Shown here piece after piece: positions 52,201 to 61,483 of a stretch of DNA of 64,000 bases. The notes under the pieces were generated by a model, which worked only from the letters and a program-made list of their open reading frames with translations, made no database searches and was not told the DNA's origin. The first letter of the stretch is position 1; every line of letters begins with the position of its first letter. Location of the stretch: assembly GCA_902774815.1 (NCBI GenBank), contig CACYJV010000004.1, positions 57,172 through 121,171 of the forward strand, in the 5' to 3' direction. This DNA comes from an uncultured Prevotellaceae bacterium. GTDB taxonomy: Bacteria > Bacteroidota > Bacteroidia > Bacteroidales > Bacteroidaceae. Made by a program: the position numbers and the translations under genes.

Positions 52201-53343
52201 GTGAAGTACAACCGCGAAAACGGATTCATACAGGTTGCTCTGGTCAGCAACGACGGTTCCACCGCACAGATCACCGTAAAGGACAACGGTGTGGGTATTC
52301 CAGCCAAAAAACTGCCCGACCTTTTCCACCGGTTCTATGAGGGTGAGCATCGTCGTTTCAACACTTACGGTACGGGTATCGGTCTTTCGCTGACGAAAGA
52401 CCTGACCGAACTCCATCACGGAACAATCAGTGTTGAGAGCAAAGAGGGCGAGGGAACTCTGTTCACCGTGACCATTCCCATCAGCGCAAGTGCCTATCAG
52501 GATGAGGAAATGGACAGTCCGCAGCCTGCACCCACACCTACCGGCAAGCTACGACATGACACTGCTAGGCAAGGCGAAGCCACCGTCCTCGTGGTGGAGG
52601 ACAATGAGGAGTTACTTGTCCTCCTGAAGCAACTCTTGAGCAGCCATTACCATGTGCTAACTGCCTACAATGGCAAGGAAGCACTGGAGGTTTTGGAGAA
52701 CGAACCCGTCAGTCTGGTGCTGACAGATGTCATGATGCCAGTGATGGATGGCAACGAACTGACTCGCCAAATCCGTGAAAACCAACAGTTGGCAGCCACT
52801 CCGGTGCTGATGCTCACTGCCAAACGCGACGATGATGACCGCGCCGAGGCATACAGAATAGGTGCCGACGCCTACATCACAAAGCCTTTCAACTCGGCAG
52901 TGCTGCTGGCACGCATCCAAAACCTGATCGATCACAAGCTGAAAGCTGACGAAAAACTGGCCGAACAGCTCTTTGCAGGTATCAAAGACGTAAAGGTCAG
53001 CCATGCCGACGAGGACTTCCTCAAGGCCTGCGTGGCCTGTGTGCAGCGCCATCTGGCCGATGCAGATTTCTCACTGCCCGCCTTTGCCGAGGAGATGAAC
53101 ATGTCTACGTCGGCACTCTACAAGCGACTACGGGCTACAACGGGCCTCACCACATCGGCTTTCATCCGCACTTTGCGCATGAAATCGGCACAACGGCTGC
53201 TCCAACAGAACCCGCATGCACGCATTTCCGACGTGGCTTATGCCGTGGGTTACACCGATCCGAAATACTTCTCCAGCTGTTTCAAGAAAGACTTCGGCGT
53301 CCTGCCTTCGGAGTTTCTTTCCACACAGAATCGTGAAGAGTAG
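49225..53343 (+). CDS. Hybrid two-component system regulator (HTCS)
   Basis: A 1372-residue one-protein signalling system. Signal peptide to about residue 25; periplasmic propeller repeats (about 45-690: FLWIGTDNG, LWVGTEGGLYRYD, LWIGTWDKG); Y_Y_Y domain (about 715-810); membrane segment (about 820-840); histidine kinase with NITHDLMTPLT, phospho-His near 877; ATPase with NLISNAVKYN and GTGIGLSLTKDL; receiver domain with phospho-Asp near 1168 (TDVMMPVMDG); and a C-terminal AraC helix-turn-helix (about 1270-1368). HTCS proteins normally sense glycans and switch on nearby polysaccharide genes. Here no susC/susD pair adjoins; the closest partner is the NSS transporter 15 bp upstream. Confidence 0.95.
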   Translation: MTPTHKHLIATILCLLLLGFATSRAQNEERLLQNIAFKTLGVAEKIPVSNITTLHQDGDGFLWIGTDNGFYRYDGYRVKRYKSDPLYPALLTSNHVTAIADHDHVRWIGTRKGLTRINTAGESRHYHFTDFPNSDVVNVVMFTRKGTLWVGTEGGLYRYDAANDAFTLCCNQRGNSKVPHCSVTSIMEDSRGCLWIGTWDKGLFRYMPTDNGAGKDDELARWYEMPRFNDLNSAQKVFEDSQHRLWVGTWGRGLFCIANPWETGQPLQYRIYNTANTAGALPEDIVWALHEDRYTGLLWIGTRRGLSFISTRPTAGEASKLPTSSMFALPPELEPEPGYFANGASMIFLDKNGRMWLHANRRGIVSTTIRPSLFNTQPLPANVPANDYVSSIDYLPDGHLVVGLAHNGLLTNEGTALRHMPLNISKVFAVVDGGHDSLIVATERMGIVTIHNGSIARQENTANTPWLADNCVYALLNDGKGNLIAGTWKGLSVKYANGKGLHLEGNGIKPLEQAKVKSMAQAPDGSLWLATDGNGVMHLSGSLHNPQSLRLDVFDHLANSPLATLNIFSIRCDREGRIWACSKEAGLMLYRAQEGGFLAMNQPFGIPDDDIYSIEQSADGAFWVASRYSLIRFQLDKDDQARNLRFFMRGDVLGNDFFGLNMSAASTRGLLCFAGHTTLATFRQQVDQLPAASTHPFISDVKILNTSIELLDSLQRQKASGGMLPPYATTITLQPSQRELTLEFASMMPGDNEETRFAYMLEGFDHDWKYTEVGENMATYGNLPAGHYTFRMRCTDRNGLWGTEEATISIHVLAPVWQRWYARLTYALLLIGLLLLVFRYYQRRSAEQHELQLERMKAQSIEELNHKKLQFFTNITHDLMTPLTIISASSSAIKEQNPQLSADFNVIDNNVNRLMRLLQQILEFRRTETGNLHLRVSQGNLADFVRREVESIRPLTKDKHIDMSLVCSPSDIFGYFDSDKMDKILYNLISNAVKYNRENGFIQVALVSNDGSTAQITVKDNGVGIPAKKLPDLFHRFYEGEHRRFNTYGTGIGLSLTKDLTELHHGTISVESKEGEGTLFTVTIPISASAYQDEEMDSPQPAPTPTGKLRHDTARQGEATVLVVEDNEELLVLLKQLLSSHYHVLTAYNGKEALEVLENEPVSLVLTDVMMPVMDGNELTRQIRENQQLAATPVLMLTAKRDDDDRAEAYRIGADAYITKPFNSAVLLARIQNLIDHKLKADEKLAEQLFAGIKDVKVSHADEDFLKACVACVQRHLADADFSLPAFAEEMNMSTSALYKRLRATTGLTTSAFIRTLRMKSAQRLLQQNPHARISDVAYAVGYTDPKYFSSCFKKDFGVLPSEFLSTQNREE

Positions 53344-53507
53344 GTTTTGAAGGGTTCAGGCAATGCTTTCTTCTTAATTACCATATGTCAAGTTCTATGC
53401 ATTCCATCAAGAAAAGTAGCCAAACACTTCCGTATGTAGAAACTTTTTAGTAACTTTGCAGGTTGAAAAGAGCGCAAACCAGCAAAACATAAATCAACAA
53501 TATCATT

Positions 53508-55034
53508 ATGGCAAAGAAAGCACTTCTAATGATTCTCGACGGATGGGGAATCGGTAAGCATGGCAAGGGCGACGTAATCTACAACACGCCGACCCCGTAT
53601 CTGGACTATCTGACAGCCGTTTCGGCACACTCTCAGCTGCAGGCTTCAGGCGAAGACGTCGGTCTGCCTGACGGACAGATGGGTAACTCGGAGGTTGGAC
53701 ACCTCAATATCGGTGCCGGACGCATCGTCTATCAGGACCTTGTGAAGATCAACCGTGCCTGCAAGGATGGCTCTATCATGGAGAATCCGCAGGTAAAGGC
53801 CGCCTACTCGTATGCCAAAGAGCAGGGTAAGAAGCTGCATCTCATGGGTCTGACCAGCGATGGCGGCGTGCACTCAAGCCTCGACCACCTGTTCAAGCTC
53901 ATCGAAGTGGGCAAAGCCTATGGATTGAAGAACCAGACTTTCGTCCACTGCTTCATGGACGGCCGCGATACCGACCCTCACTCGGGCAAAGGCTTCATCG
54001 AGCAGGTCACAAAGGTATGCCAAGAAAACGACGCAGCCATCGCCAGCATCGTGGGACGCTTCTATGCAATGGACCGCGACAAGCGTTGGGAGCGTGTCAA
54101 GGAGGGTTACGACCTGATTGTCAATGGTGTGGGCAAGCAAGCTCAGGACATGGTCGTCGCCATGCAGGAGTCTTACGATGAAGGAGTGACCGACGAATTC
54201 ATCAAACCCATTCACAATGCCACCGTCAACGGATGCATTGAGGAGGGCGACGTGGTCATTTTCATCAACTTCCGCAACGACCGCGCCAAGGAACTCACCA
54301 TCGTTCTGACGCAGCAGGATATGCCTGAGCAGGGCATGAAGACCATTCCCGGCCTGCAATACTACTGCATGACGCCCTACGATGCCAACTTCACCGGCGT
54401 TCACATCCTGTTCCCGAAAGAGAATGTCGAGGACACGCTCGGCGAATACCTGTCGCGTCTGGGCAAGAAACAGCTGCATACGGCAGAGACTGAGAAGTAT
54501 GCCCACGTGACATTCTTCTTCAATGGCGGACGCGAAGCACCCTTCGAGGGCGAGGATCGCATCCTCGTGGCATCGCCGAAGGTGGCCACTTACGACCTGA
54601 AACCTGAGATGTCGGCCTACGAAGTGAAGGACAAACTCGTCGGAGCCATCAACACTCAGGAGTACGACTTCATCGTTGTGAACTTCGCTAACGGTGACAT
54701 GGTGGGACACACCGGTGTCTATAATGCCATCGCCAAAGCCGTTTGGGCTGTTGATAACTGCGTGCGCGAGGTCATCGAAACCGCCAAGGCCAACGACTAC
54801 GAGGCCATTATCATTGCCGATCACGGCAATGCCGACAACGCCATCAACCCCGATGGCTCGCCCAACACGGCCCATTCGCTGAACCCAGTGCCGTTCATCT
54901 ACGTGACGAACAACAACTCTGCAACCGTGAAAGACGGTCGTTTGGCCGACGTTGCACCCAGTATCCTCCACATCATGGGACTGGAACAGCCTGCCGACAT
55001 GACCGGTGAGTGCCTCATCAGCGACAACTGCTGA
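53508..55034 (+). CDS. gpmI: 2,3-bisphosphoglycerate-independent phosphoglycerate mutase
   Basis: A 508-residue manganese-dependent phosphatase-fold mutase, interconverting 3- and 2-phosphoglycerate in glycolysis. [11 protein letters not shown] carries the first metal ligand, [18 protein letters not shown] has the catalytic serine, and [22 protein letters not shown] and IIADHGNAD contain later ligands. The length is normal. A TAACTTTG -7 element is at 53451-53458. The stop is followed by a strong two-way terminator. Confidence 0.97.
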   Translation: MAKKALLMILDGWGIGKHGKGDVIYNTPTPYLDYLTAVSAHSQLQASGEDVGLPDGQMGNSEVGHLNIGAGRIVYQDLVKINRACKDGSIMENPQVKAAYSYAKEQGKKLHLMGLTSDGGVHSSLDHLFKLIEVGKAYGLKNQTFVHCFMDGRDTDPHSGKGFIEQVTKVCQENDAAIASIVGRFYAMDRDKRWERVKEGYDLIVNGVGKQAQDMVVAMQESYDEGVTDEFIKPIHNATVNGCIEEGDVVIFINFRNDRAKELTIVLTQQDMPEQGMKTIPGLQYYCMTPYDANFTGVHILFPKENVEDTLGEYLSRLGKKQLHTAETEKYAHVTFFFNGGREAPFEGEDRILVASPKVATYDLKPEMSAYEVKDKLVGAINTQEYDFIVVNFANGDMVGHTGVYNAIAKAVWAVDNCVREVIETAKANDYEAIIIADHGNADNAINPDGSPNTAHSLNPVPFIYVTNNNSATVKDGRLADVAPSILHIMGLEQPADMTGECLISDNC

Positions 55035-55064
55035 TGTTGCATCTGCCACCCTCATCATGAAAAA

Positions 55065-55105
55065 GCCTCCCGACGAGCATCGTGCTTGTCGGGAGGCTTC
55101 TTCTT
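55065..55105. terminator. Bidirectional terminator between gpmI and the alanine symporter
   Basis: GCCTCCCGAC (55065-55074) and GTCGGGAGGC (55088-55097) form a 10-bp stem that extends inward by AGCA/TGCT through a G-U pair. It is preceded by AAAA and followed by TTCTTCTT, fitting transcription from both sides. Confidence 0.9.
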
Positions 55106-55130
55106 GATATAGAGCTATAGCGACGTAACG

Positions 55131-56492
55131 CTATGATTCCTCTTCCATCTCAGTATCCAATCGGTTGCTCCAAAGATATTTATCCGTCTCTTGGGCAGCC
55201 ACTTTGCTTAGCAGAAGCAGTGCCACAAGGTTGGGAATGGCCATCAACGCGTTCATGCTGTCGGCGATATTCCAGATGGTATCGAGGTTGATGATGCAGC
55301 CAAAGAACAGCAGGACAATGAAGACAATGCGGTAGAAGAGATTTGCCCGTTGGTGTTCGATGTAGTTGACGGCACTTTCACCATAATAACTCCATCCCAA
55401 GATGGTGCTAAAGGCAAACGTCAGGATTCCAAACGTCAACAATGGTGCACCGATATAAGGTATTTTCGAGAAGGCAACCTTTGTCAAGGCAGCTCCGTCG
55501 GCATAGGTAATGTCAGGATAGGCAATGATGCTGCTCACGAGCACAATGCCTGTCATCGCACAAATAATCACCGTATCCCAGAAAGTGCCCGTACTCGACA
55601 CAAGTGCCTGCCGGACAGGATTGCGAGTCTGTGCCGTTGCAGCCACAATAGGTGCCGAACCCATACCGCTCTCATTGGAAAACAATCCCCGCGCAATGCC
55701 ATAGCGCGCTGCCATCATCACTGTAGCTCCTACAAAGCCTCCGCCAGCTGCCGAAGGATTGAAAGCCGACACGACTATCAGTTTCACGGCAGGCCAGACG
55801 TAGCCACTGTTCATGAATAAGATAACGATGCACCCGATGACATAGAGTATTGCCATGAACGGAACCAGGAAGGTACACACACGGGCGATTGCCTTCACGC
55901 CTCCAAGGATGACCGCGGCAGCCAGCAAGCAGACGAATATGCCGACTATCCAAGTGGGTATGCCAAACGTCTCATTGGTCAGCAAGGCAATGGAATTGGC
56001 CTGCACTGTACAACCAATGCCAAACGATGCCAATGCCGTAAACACCGCAAAGAGCACCGCCAGCCATTTCATGCCGAGGCCACGCTCCAACGCATACATC
56101 GGACCGCCATAGAAGTGCCCATCCTCTGCCTTTACACGATACTTCACGGCCAGCAGGCCTTCCGCATATTTCGTTGCCATGCCGAAGATGCCCGTCAGCC
56201 AGCACCATAGCACCGCTCCAGGTCCGCCAAGGGCTACGGCTGTAGCCACTCCGACAATATTTCCCGTACCTATCGTTGCCGCCAAAGCAGTTGCCAAGGC
56301 TCCGAACTGGCTCACATCTCCATCGGCTGACGAATCTTTCTTTATCGACAGGCGAATGGCAGTGAACAGTTTACGTTGCGGAACCTTCAGCCTGAAGGTC
56401 AGAAACACATGGGTTCCCAACAATAAAACTATCATCGGCCAACCCCAAAGATATGAACCAAGTTGTGAAAAGAATTCGTTAATCGTCTCCAT
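55131..56492 (-). CDS. Alanine/glycine:sodium symporter (AGCS family)
   Basis: A 453-residue transporter with about ten membrane segments. GALATALAATIGTGNIVGVATAV and the GGPMYALERG and NESGMGSAPIVAATAQT motifs are typical of the AGCS family, which imports alanine or glycine with sodium. The promoter (TAACTTTG at 56512-56519, minus strand) overlaps that of ung. Confidence 0.93.
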   Translation of the reverse strand: METINEFFSQLGSYLWGWPMIVLLLGTHVFLTFRLKVPQRKLFTAIRLSIKKDSSADGDVSQFGALATALAATIGTGNIVGVATAVALGGPGAVLWCWLTGIFGMATKYAEGLLAVKYRVKAEDGHFYGGPMYALERGLGMKWLAVLFAVFTALASFGIGCTVQANSIALLTNETFGIPTWIVGIFVCLLAAAVILGGVKAIARVCTFLVPFMAILYVIGCIVILFMNSGYVWPAVKLIVVSAFNPSAAGGGFVGATVMMAARYGIARGLFSNESGMGSAPIVAATAQTRNPVRQALVSSTGTFWDTVIICAMTGIVLVSSIIAYPDITYADGAALTKVAFSKIPYIGAPLLTFGILTFAFSTILGWSYYGESAVNYIEHQRANLFYRIVFIVLLFFGCIINLDTIWNIADSMNALMAIPNLVALLLLSKVAAQETDKYLWSNRLDTEMEEES

Positions 56493-56508
56493 ATACGTCT
56501 AGTTTTGC

Positions 56509-56543
56509 TTGCAAAGTTAACAAATTATTTGTATTTTTGCAAA
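56509..56543. promoter_or_regulatory. Overlapping divergent promoters of ung and the alanine symporter
   Basis: Plus strand: TTG near 56509-56511 and TATTTTTG at 56532-56539. Minus strand: TTTG at 56540-56543 and TAACTTTG at 56512-56519. Each promoter occupies the same 35 bp, so both cannot be bound by polymerase at once. Confidence 0.65.
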
Positions 56544-56561
56544 CGAAAAAAAACAAATGAT

Positions 56562-57227
56562 ATGAATGTGCAGATAGAATCCACGTGGAAAGAACAATTG
56601 CAAGGGGAATTTAACCAAGCCTACTTCCAACATTTGACGGAAGCTGTGCGCCAGGAATACCTGACAACGACGTGCTATCCACCGGGCAGACTGATTTTCA
56701 ACGCTTTCAATCTATGCCCGTTCGATCGTGTAAAGGTGGTCATCATCGGACAAGACCCATACCATGAGCCAGGACAGGCCCATGGGTTGAGTTTCTCAGT
56801 GATGGACGGAGTGCCCTTCCCACCATCGCTGCAGAACATCTTCAAAGAGATTCACGACGACCTGGGGACACCTATTCCCATGACAGGCAACCTCACGCGA
56901 TGGGCTGAACAGGGCGTTTTGCTGCTCAACGCATCGCTTTCGGTACGTGCACATCAAGCAAACAGCCACTCGCAGCTGGGTTGGCAGACGTTTACCGATG
57001 CCGCCATCCGCTCTCTCGCCACCCACCGCGAGCACATCGTCTATATGCTCTGGGGAAGCTATGCCCGTGGAAAAGCCTACATGATAGACCGTCAGAGGAA
57101 CCTGGTCCTTGAATCTGTGCATCCCTCACCCCTCTCGGCCAATCGCGGTGGTTGGTTCGGTCAGCACCAGTTCTCGCGCTGCAATGAGTACCTGAGTCAA
57201 AACGGCATCGCACCGATAGAGTGGTAA
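56562..57227 (+). CDS. ung: Uracil-DNA glycosylase
   Basis: A 221-residue family 1 uracil-DNA glycosylase that removes uracil from DNA. GQDPYH (catalytic aspartate at 65), FPPSLQNIFKEI, LLLNASLSVR and HPSPLSANRGGWFG are all present. I start at 56562 (MNVQIES), since the longer frame covers the promoter. It slightly precedes the DUF3109 gene and probably shares its message. Confidence 0.97.
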   Translation: MNVQIESTWKEQLQGEFNQAYFQHLTEAVRQEYLTTTCYPPGRLIFNAFNLCPFDRVKVVIIGQDPYHEPGQAHGLSFSVMDGVPFPPSLQNIFKEIHDDLGTPIPMTGNLTRWAEQGVLLLNASLSVRAHQANSHSQLGWQTFTDAAIRSLATHREHIVYMLWGSYARGKAYMIDRQRNLVLESVHPSPLSANRGGWFGQHQFSRCNEYLSQNGIAPIEW

Positions 57228-57283
57228 CAAACGATTCACTATTCTCAATCATCAGTTCAAAATTGGAAAAGCTTCTTCCCATC

Positions 57284-57862
57284 ATGCAAGTGGGCGACGT
57301 ACTGATATCGCCCGACATCCTGACCGAGCGCTTCTGTTGCGACTACGAGAAGTGCAAGGGAGCCTGCTGTATTGAAGGCAACGCAGGTGCACCCGTAACC
57401 CTTGATGAAATCGGCGAAATTGAAGATGCGCTCGACGCGGTGTGGGGCGACCTCTCGGCTTCGGCACAAAGCGTCATCGACCGTCAAGGCGTAGCCTATA
57501 GCGACCCTGAAGGCGAGCTTGTGACAAGCATTGTGCATGGGAAAGACTGCGTATTCACCTGCTATGACGGCGACAACTGCCTGTGTGCGCTGGAGAAAGC
57601 CTGCCGTTCAGGCCGCTCAAAGTTTATGAAACCCATATCATGTTCGCTCTATCCCATTCGTGTGAAGAAGTTTTCGAATGGAACAGTCGGACTGAACTAC
57701 CACCGATGGGACATTTGTCGCGATGCCATCGTGAAGGGTAGGCAACTCGATGTGCCCGTCTATAAATTCCTGCGCGAGCCACTTGTGCGCCGTTTCGGAC
57801 AGGAATGGTACGACGAACTCTGTGCCCTTGCCAACGAACTGCATGAGCAAGGGATGATTTAA
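57284..57862 (+). CDS. DUF3109 family protein, cysteine-rich
   Basis: A 192-residue protein with CCDYEKCKGACC near the start and further cysteines (FTCYDGDNCLCALEKAC, SCSLYPIR, WDICRD), typical of DUF3109 and likely to bind zinc or an Fe-S cluster. Its biochemical role is unknown. I start at 57284 (MQVGDVL), which fits family members; a GTG start at 57221 would overlap the end of ung. It is convergent with the AraC gene. Confidence 0.8.
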   Translation: MQVGDVLISPDILTERFCCDYEKCKGACCIEGNAGAPVTLDEIGEIEDALDAVWGDLSASAQSVIDRQGVAYSDPEGELVTSIVHGKDCVFTCYDGDNCLCALEKACRSGRSKFMKPISCSLYPIRVKKFSNGTVGLNYHRWDICRDAIVKGRQLDVPVYKFLREPLVRRFGQEWYDELCALANELHEQGMI

Positions 57863-57894
57863 TGGGGCGATAAAAGGATTTGTCTGTTGTTTTT

Positions 57895-58794
57895 TTATTT
57901 TCGGGGCCTGTGACGACGATACTCCGAAGGACTCATGCCGACATGTTCCTTAAAGTAACGCCCGAAAAACGACTGGTTTGGGAAGTTCATGTCCTCGGCT
58001 ATTTCCTTGATACTCCTTGTTGAATTGCGCAGTAGCACACGTATTTCCAGCGTTACGTAGTTGTCTATCCACTCGTTAGGTGTCCTTCGGCTGACCTGCT
58101 TGATGGTTTCCGAGAGATACTTCGGCGAGATGCACAGCTCGTGGGCATACCAGCTGACTCGACGCTCATTGTGGAAGTTCTTTTCCACAAGCTGCAAAAA
58201 CTTCGTGAAGATGCCTTCGGCCCGTGTCTGCCTCCGATCGCTGATGCTTTGCATACGGATGATGATGTTGCTCAGGTCGTAAACCATCGTCGTAAGCAGC
58301 GAGCGCACTGTCTCGCGGCGGAAGTGGTGCGACAGGTCATCGGTTTTCTGTTTCAAAACCTGGAAGTAGCTCATGATAGTGTCGCATTCCTGTTGCGTAA
58401 GGTGGCACACTGGATGTGTGCGGGTGAACAGGAACAACTGCGAAAGATCGTGGATATCCTTGATAATCTCATCGAAAAACGAGTTAGAAACCATGATTGC
58501 GATGCCATTGCAGTCGCGCGACAACATATAGTCGTCGGTTACCTGCCCTTCACTGATAATAATCATGTCGTTGGCCAGCATAGTATGCGCCTCGGTATCT
58601 ACGCTATACTGAACCTCACCCTGCGTACAGAGAGCAAAAAACTTGCACCCCATGCGACGCGGTTCATTGGGAATGGGCAGTTGACCGATATGGTCGAACA
58701 ACATCAAGTCGTTGTCAATGCAGCTCCCCTGACAGACTTGCCGCGCCGATTCGACATTGATTTCAGAGATAATGCTATGGTCTTTCTTCATCAT
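57895..58794 (-). CDS. AraC-family transcriptional regulator
   Basis: A 299-residue regulator. The N-terminal 170 residues form a cupin-like sensor (KFFALCTQGEVQYSVDTEAHTML, shortened), and the C-terminal AraC domain (about 190-295) has two helix-turn-helices with LCISPKYLSETIKQVSRRTPNEW and IAEDMNFPNQSFFGRYFKEHVGMSPSEYR. It lies 48 bp downstream of the GH95 gene on the same strand and may be cotranscribed with it, or may regulate it. I use the ATG at 58794; a GTG precedes it. Confidence 0.88.
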   Translation of the reverse strand: MMKKDHSIISEINVESARQVCQGSCIDNDLMLFDHIGQLPIPNEPRRMGCKFFALCTQGEVQYSVDTEAHTMLANDMIIISEGQVTDDYMLSRDCNGIAIMVSNSFFDEIIKDIHDLSQLFLFTRTHPVCHLTQQECDTIMSYFQVLKQKTDDLSHHFRRETVRSLLTTMVYDLSNIIIRMQSISDRRQTRAEGIFTKFLQLVEKNFHNERRVSWYAHELCISPKYLSETIKQVSRRTPNEWIDNYVTLEIRVLLRNSTRSIKEIAEDMNFPNQSFFGRYFKEHVGMSPSEYRRHRPRK

Positions 58795-58841
58795 CACACG
58801 TTTTACTCATGACTAAACGATAGCTTCAAAAATCGCCGGTT

Positions 58842-61352
58842 TCATCGAACGATTTTCAGTTTACCCTTCTTCAGTTTCAGAAGTTTCTGCTGTCCGTTGT
58901 AAACAACCATCACTTCGCAGTTGTTGTTGGCTACGAGCGATGCCTCAACGACACGACCTTCCTTCCACGTCATGGCCACTTCGATGCCGCCACGTGCCTT
59001 CAGACCACTCACGCAACCCGACTTCCAGGCATCGGGCACTGCAGGAAGCAGTTCCAAAGTGTAGCGGTTCTTGACGTTTGCATTCAGCTGGTCATAGCGA
59101 CTCTGCAGTAACATCTCGCAAACGCCGGCCGTCCCACCAAAGTTACCATCGATTTGGAAGGGCGGATGGGCATCGAACAGGTTGGGATAGGTACCGCCTG
59201 AGCGTCGACGGTCAGGTCCACGGTAGCGGTCGGGCGACACATAGGTGAGCAGTTTCTGGTAGATATGATAGGCTTGGTCAGGTCGATGCAGGCGTGCCCA
59301 GAGGTTTATGCGCCAGCCAGTGGACCACCCTGTGGTCTGATCACCTTTCTGAACGAGTGTTTGTTCGCATGCCTTGGCTATCTCGGGAGTTGAAGAAAGC
59401 GTGATGTGCGAACCTGGATAGAGGCCGATGAGGTGGCTTTGGTGGCGATGATGTGGATCCCAGTCGCGCCAATCGTGGTACCACTCGTTCAAGTCGCCAT
59501 CCTTACCGATGGTATATGGATGCAGTTTGTTCAAAGATATCTGCATGGGAATGCAATCATCGACGATGCCCCAACCGTTTTGCTTGTCGCCGTGCCCTAC
59601 CAAGACCTTGTGGGCAGCGATAGTATTGGTGAACAGTTCGCGGATAATGGCGAGATCGGCCGTGCCACCATAACACGTAGTGCCGTGATAGCCCTCGGGA
59701 GTGACGTATTCGTTCTCGGGAGACGTCGAGGGGGATGTGATTAGCTCGCCTGGTTGCTTGGGATTCTCCACCAACCAGTCAAGCATGAACTCCGAAGCGC
59801 CCTTCATTAGCGGGAATGCCTTTTGCCTTAAGAAGTTCTGATCCTGTGTGAACAGGTAGTGATCCCATAGGTTTTCGGTCAGCCAAGCTATGCCCATGTT
59901 CCAATTACTCCATTCGGGACTCTCGCGTTTCATGCCTACGGGGTTGGTCATCGCCCAGATATCGCTGTTATGACTGGAGCAGAAGCCGCGCTGAATGCCA
60001 TAGTAGTTGCGGGCTGAATACTTGCCATTGTCGGCCAAAGCCTGCATGAAGGTCCAGAGAGGCTCTGTCATCTCCGACAGATTGGCCACCTCGGCTGGCC
60101 AATAGTTCTCCTCCAGGTTGATGTTAATGGTGTAATTGGCATGCCAAGGCGCATGAAGATGAGGACTCCAGAGGCCTTGCAGGTTGGCCGGCACACCGAG
60201 TGTGCGCGACGAACTGATGAGCAGGTAGCGGCCATACTGCATGTAGAGGGTTTCCAGATAACTGGCATTGCCACTTGACTGGGCCTCTGCAGGCGCATCG
60301 TTGTACTGCTTCAGCAACTGGTCCGTAGGTAAGCGCAGGGCATCAGGCATCGACAGCGATGCAACTGGACTCGTTGAGGGGTTCAACTGCAGTTTTAAGC
60401 GGTCAAAGAATTGCTTGTAGTCCTGCACATGGCGTTGCATTACCTGGTCAAACGTACAGTTTACGGTGTGCCAGGCATCGTCGGTAGCCTGCTCAATGTA
60501 GGGAGATCCCTCACGCACAGGGTGCTTGTCGTAGCCGTTGAACGATGTTCTGTTGACGATATAGATGGTCAATTCCTTCGCATTCCGTACCACCAGCGAG
60601 CTGTCGGTGGCCTCGAGTTGTGCGCCCTGGTCGGCATTGGCACGCAGAATGGTGCAGAAGTGCATCTGCTCCTGTGGGTCGCCAAGGGCATGGCCCGTCA
60701 TCATCAACTGTCCAGACTGCCCGTTTGCAGGCGACACTTTTACGCGATGGGGAACCAGCGAAGTCATTTGCAGCTCCTCGCTGAGTGTTCCGCCCGTGGC
60801 AGTGAGGCGGATGACGATGGCCTGATCAGGATGACTCACAAGGTATTCCTTCCTTACCTGCACGCCACCACGGCGATATTGGTTCATGCAGACGGCACTA
60901 TCGAGCGACAACTGGCGGTAATAGTCGGTCCAAGGTTCACGGTTGAGCGAGCGAAGGCTCAGCGTTCCCAGCGGCATATAGTCGCTACTGTTAGGCCCTT
61001 GGATGTTGAGTTGCAGCGAATCGGCGGTGCGATAGTCTTCGCACCACAATGCCTCGCGAATCTTAGGCAGCCACTTGTGGGCCTCGCTGTCCATCTGTCG
61101 GTCGTAAGGACCACCCGTCCAGAACGTGATGTCGTTGAGTTGGATGACGTCCTCGTCAGGGTTGCCATAGACAATCGCTCCCAAACGACCGTTGCCGACG
61201 GGCAACGACTCCTCGAAAAACTCTGCGGGCTGGTTGTACCACAGCCGCATGGGCAGCTGATTGCAGGATTCTGACGCGCTTTGTGCCATGACTGAGCTCA
61301 CGCAGAAACAGCAAAAGGCTATGACCGAAAACAGCATTTTCTTCATCTTCAT
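58842..61352 (-). CDS. GH95 family alpha-L-fucosidase
   Basis: An 836-residue secreted glycoside hydrolase. Signal peptide to about residue 23 (VMAQ). LPVGNGRLGAIVYGNP is the N-terminal GH95 motif. The asparagine pair of the active site is in NINLEENYWPAE, the catalytic glutamate probably in TSPSTSPENEYVT, and the aspartate in FQIDGNFGGTAGVCEM. GH95 enzymes cleave alpha-1,2-fucose, or sometimes L-galactose, from host or plant glycans. No susCD or other glycan genes adjoin, only the AraC regulator. The gene has normal length, and array D starts about 130 bp upstream. Confidence 0.93.
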   Translation of the reverse strand: MKMKKMLFSVIAFCCFCVSSVMAQSASESCNQLPMRLWYNQPAEFFEESLPVGNGRLGAIVYGNPDEDVIQLNDITFWTGGPYDRQMDSEAHKWLPKIREALWCEDYRTADSLQLNIQGPNSSDYMPLGTLSLRSLNREPWTDYYRQLSLDSAVCMNQYRRGGVQVRKEYLVSHPDQAIVIRLTATGGTLSEELQMTSLVPHRVKVSPANGQSGQLMMTGHALGDPQEQMHFCTILRANADQGAQLEATDSSLVVRNAKELTIYIVNRTSFNGYDKHPVREGSPYIEQATDDAWHTVNCTFDQVMQRHVQDYKQFFDRLKLQLNPSTSPVASLSMPDALRLPTDQLLKQYNDAPAEAQSSGNASYLETLYMQYGRYLLISSSRTLGVPANLQGLWSPHLHAPWHANYTININLEENYWPAEVANLSEMTEPLWTFMQALADNGKYSARNYYGIQRGFCSSHNSDIWAMTNPVGMKRESPEWSNWNMGIAWLTENLWDHYLFTQDQNFLRQKAFPLMKGASEFMLDWLVENPKQPGELITSPSTSPENEYVTPEGYHGTTCYGGTADLAIIRELFTNTIAAHKVLVGHGDKQNGWGIVDDCIPMQISLNKLHPYTIGKDGDLNEWYHDWRDWDPHHRHQSHLIGLYPGSHITLSSTPEIAKACEQTLVQKGDQTTGWSTGWRINLWARLHRPDQAYHIYQKLLTYVSPDRYRGPDRRRSGGTYPNLFDAHPPFQIDGNFGGTAGVCEMLLQSRYDQLNANVKNRYTLELLPAVPDAWKSGCVSGLKARGGIEVAMTWKEGRVVEASLVANNNCEVMVVYNGQQKLLKLKKGKLKIVR

Positions 61353-61483
61353 TTGGCTTTGCAGTTTAACTATTGCACAAAGATAGTGCTTTTTCGGCTT
61401 TCAGCCAAATGTTTTGCTGTTTTTTGCGGTCGGAAAGGGGGATGATGTCGCTTTTAGGGGATCGGCTATGATGTCGGAATAAG

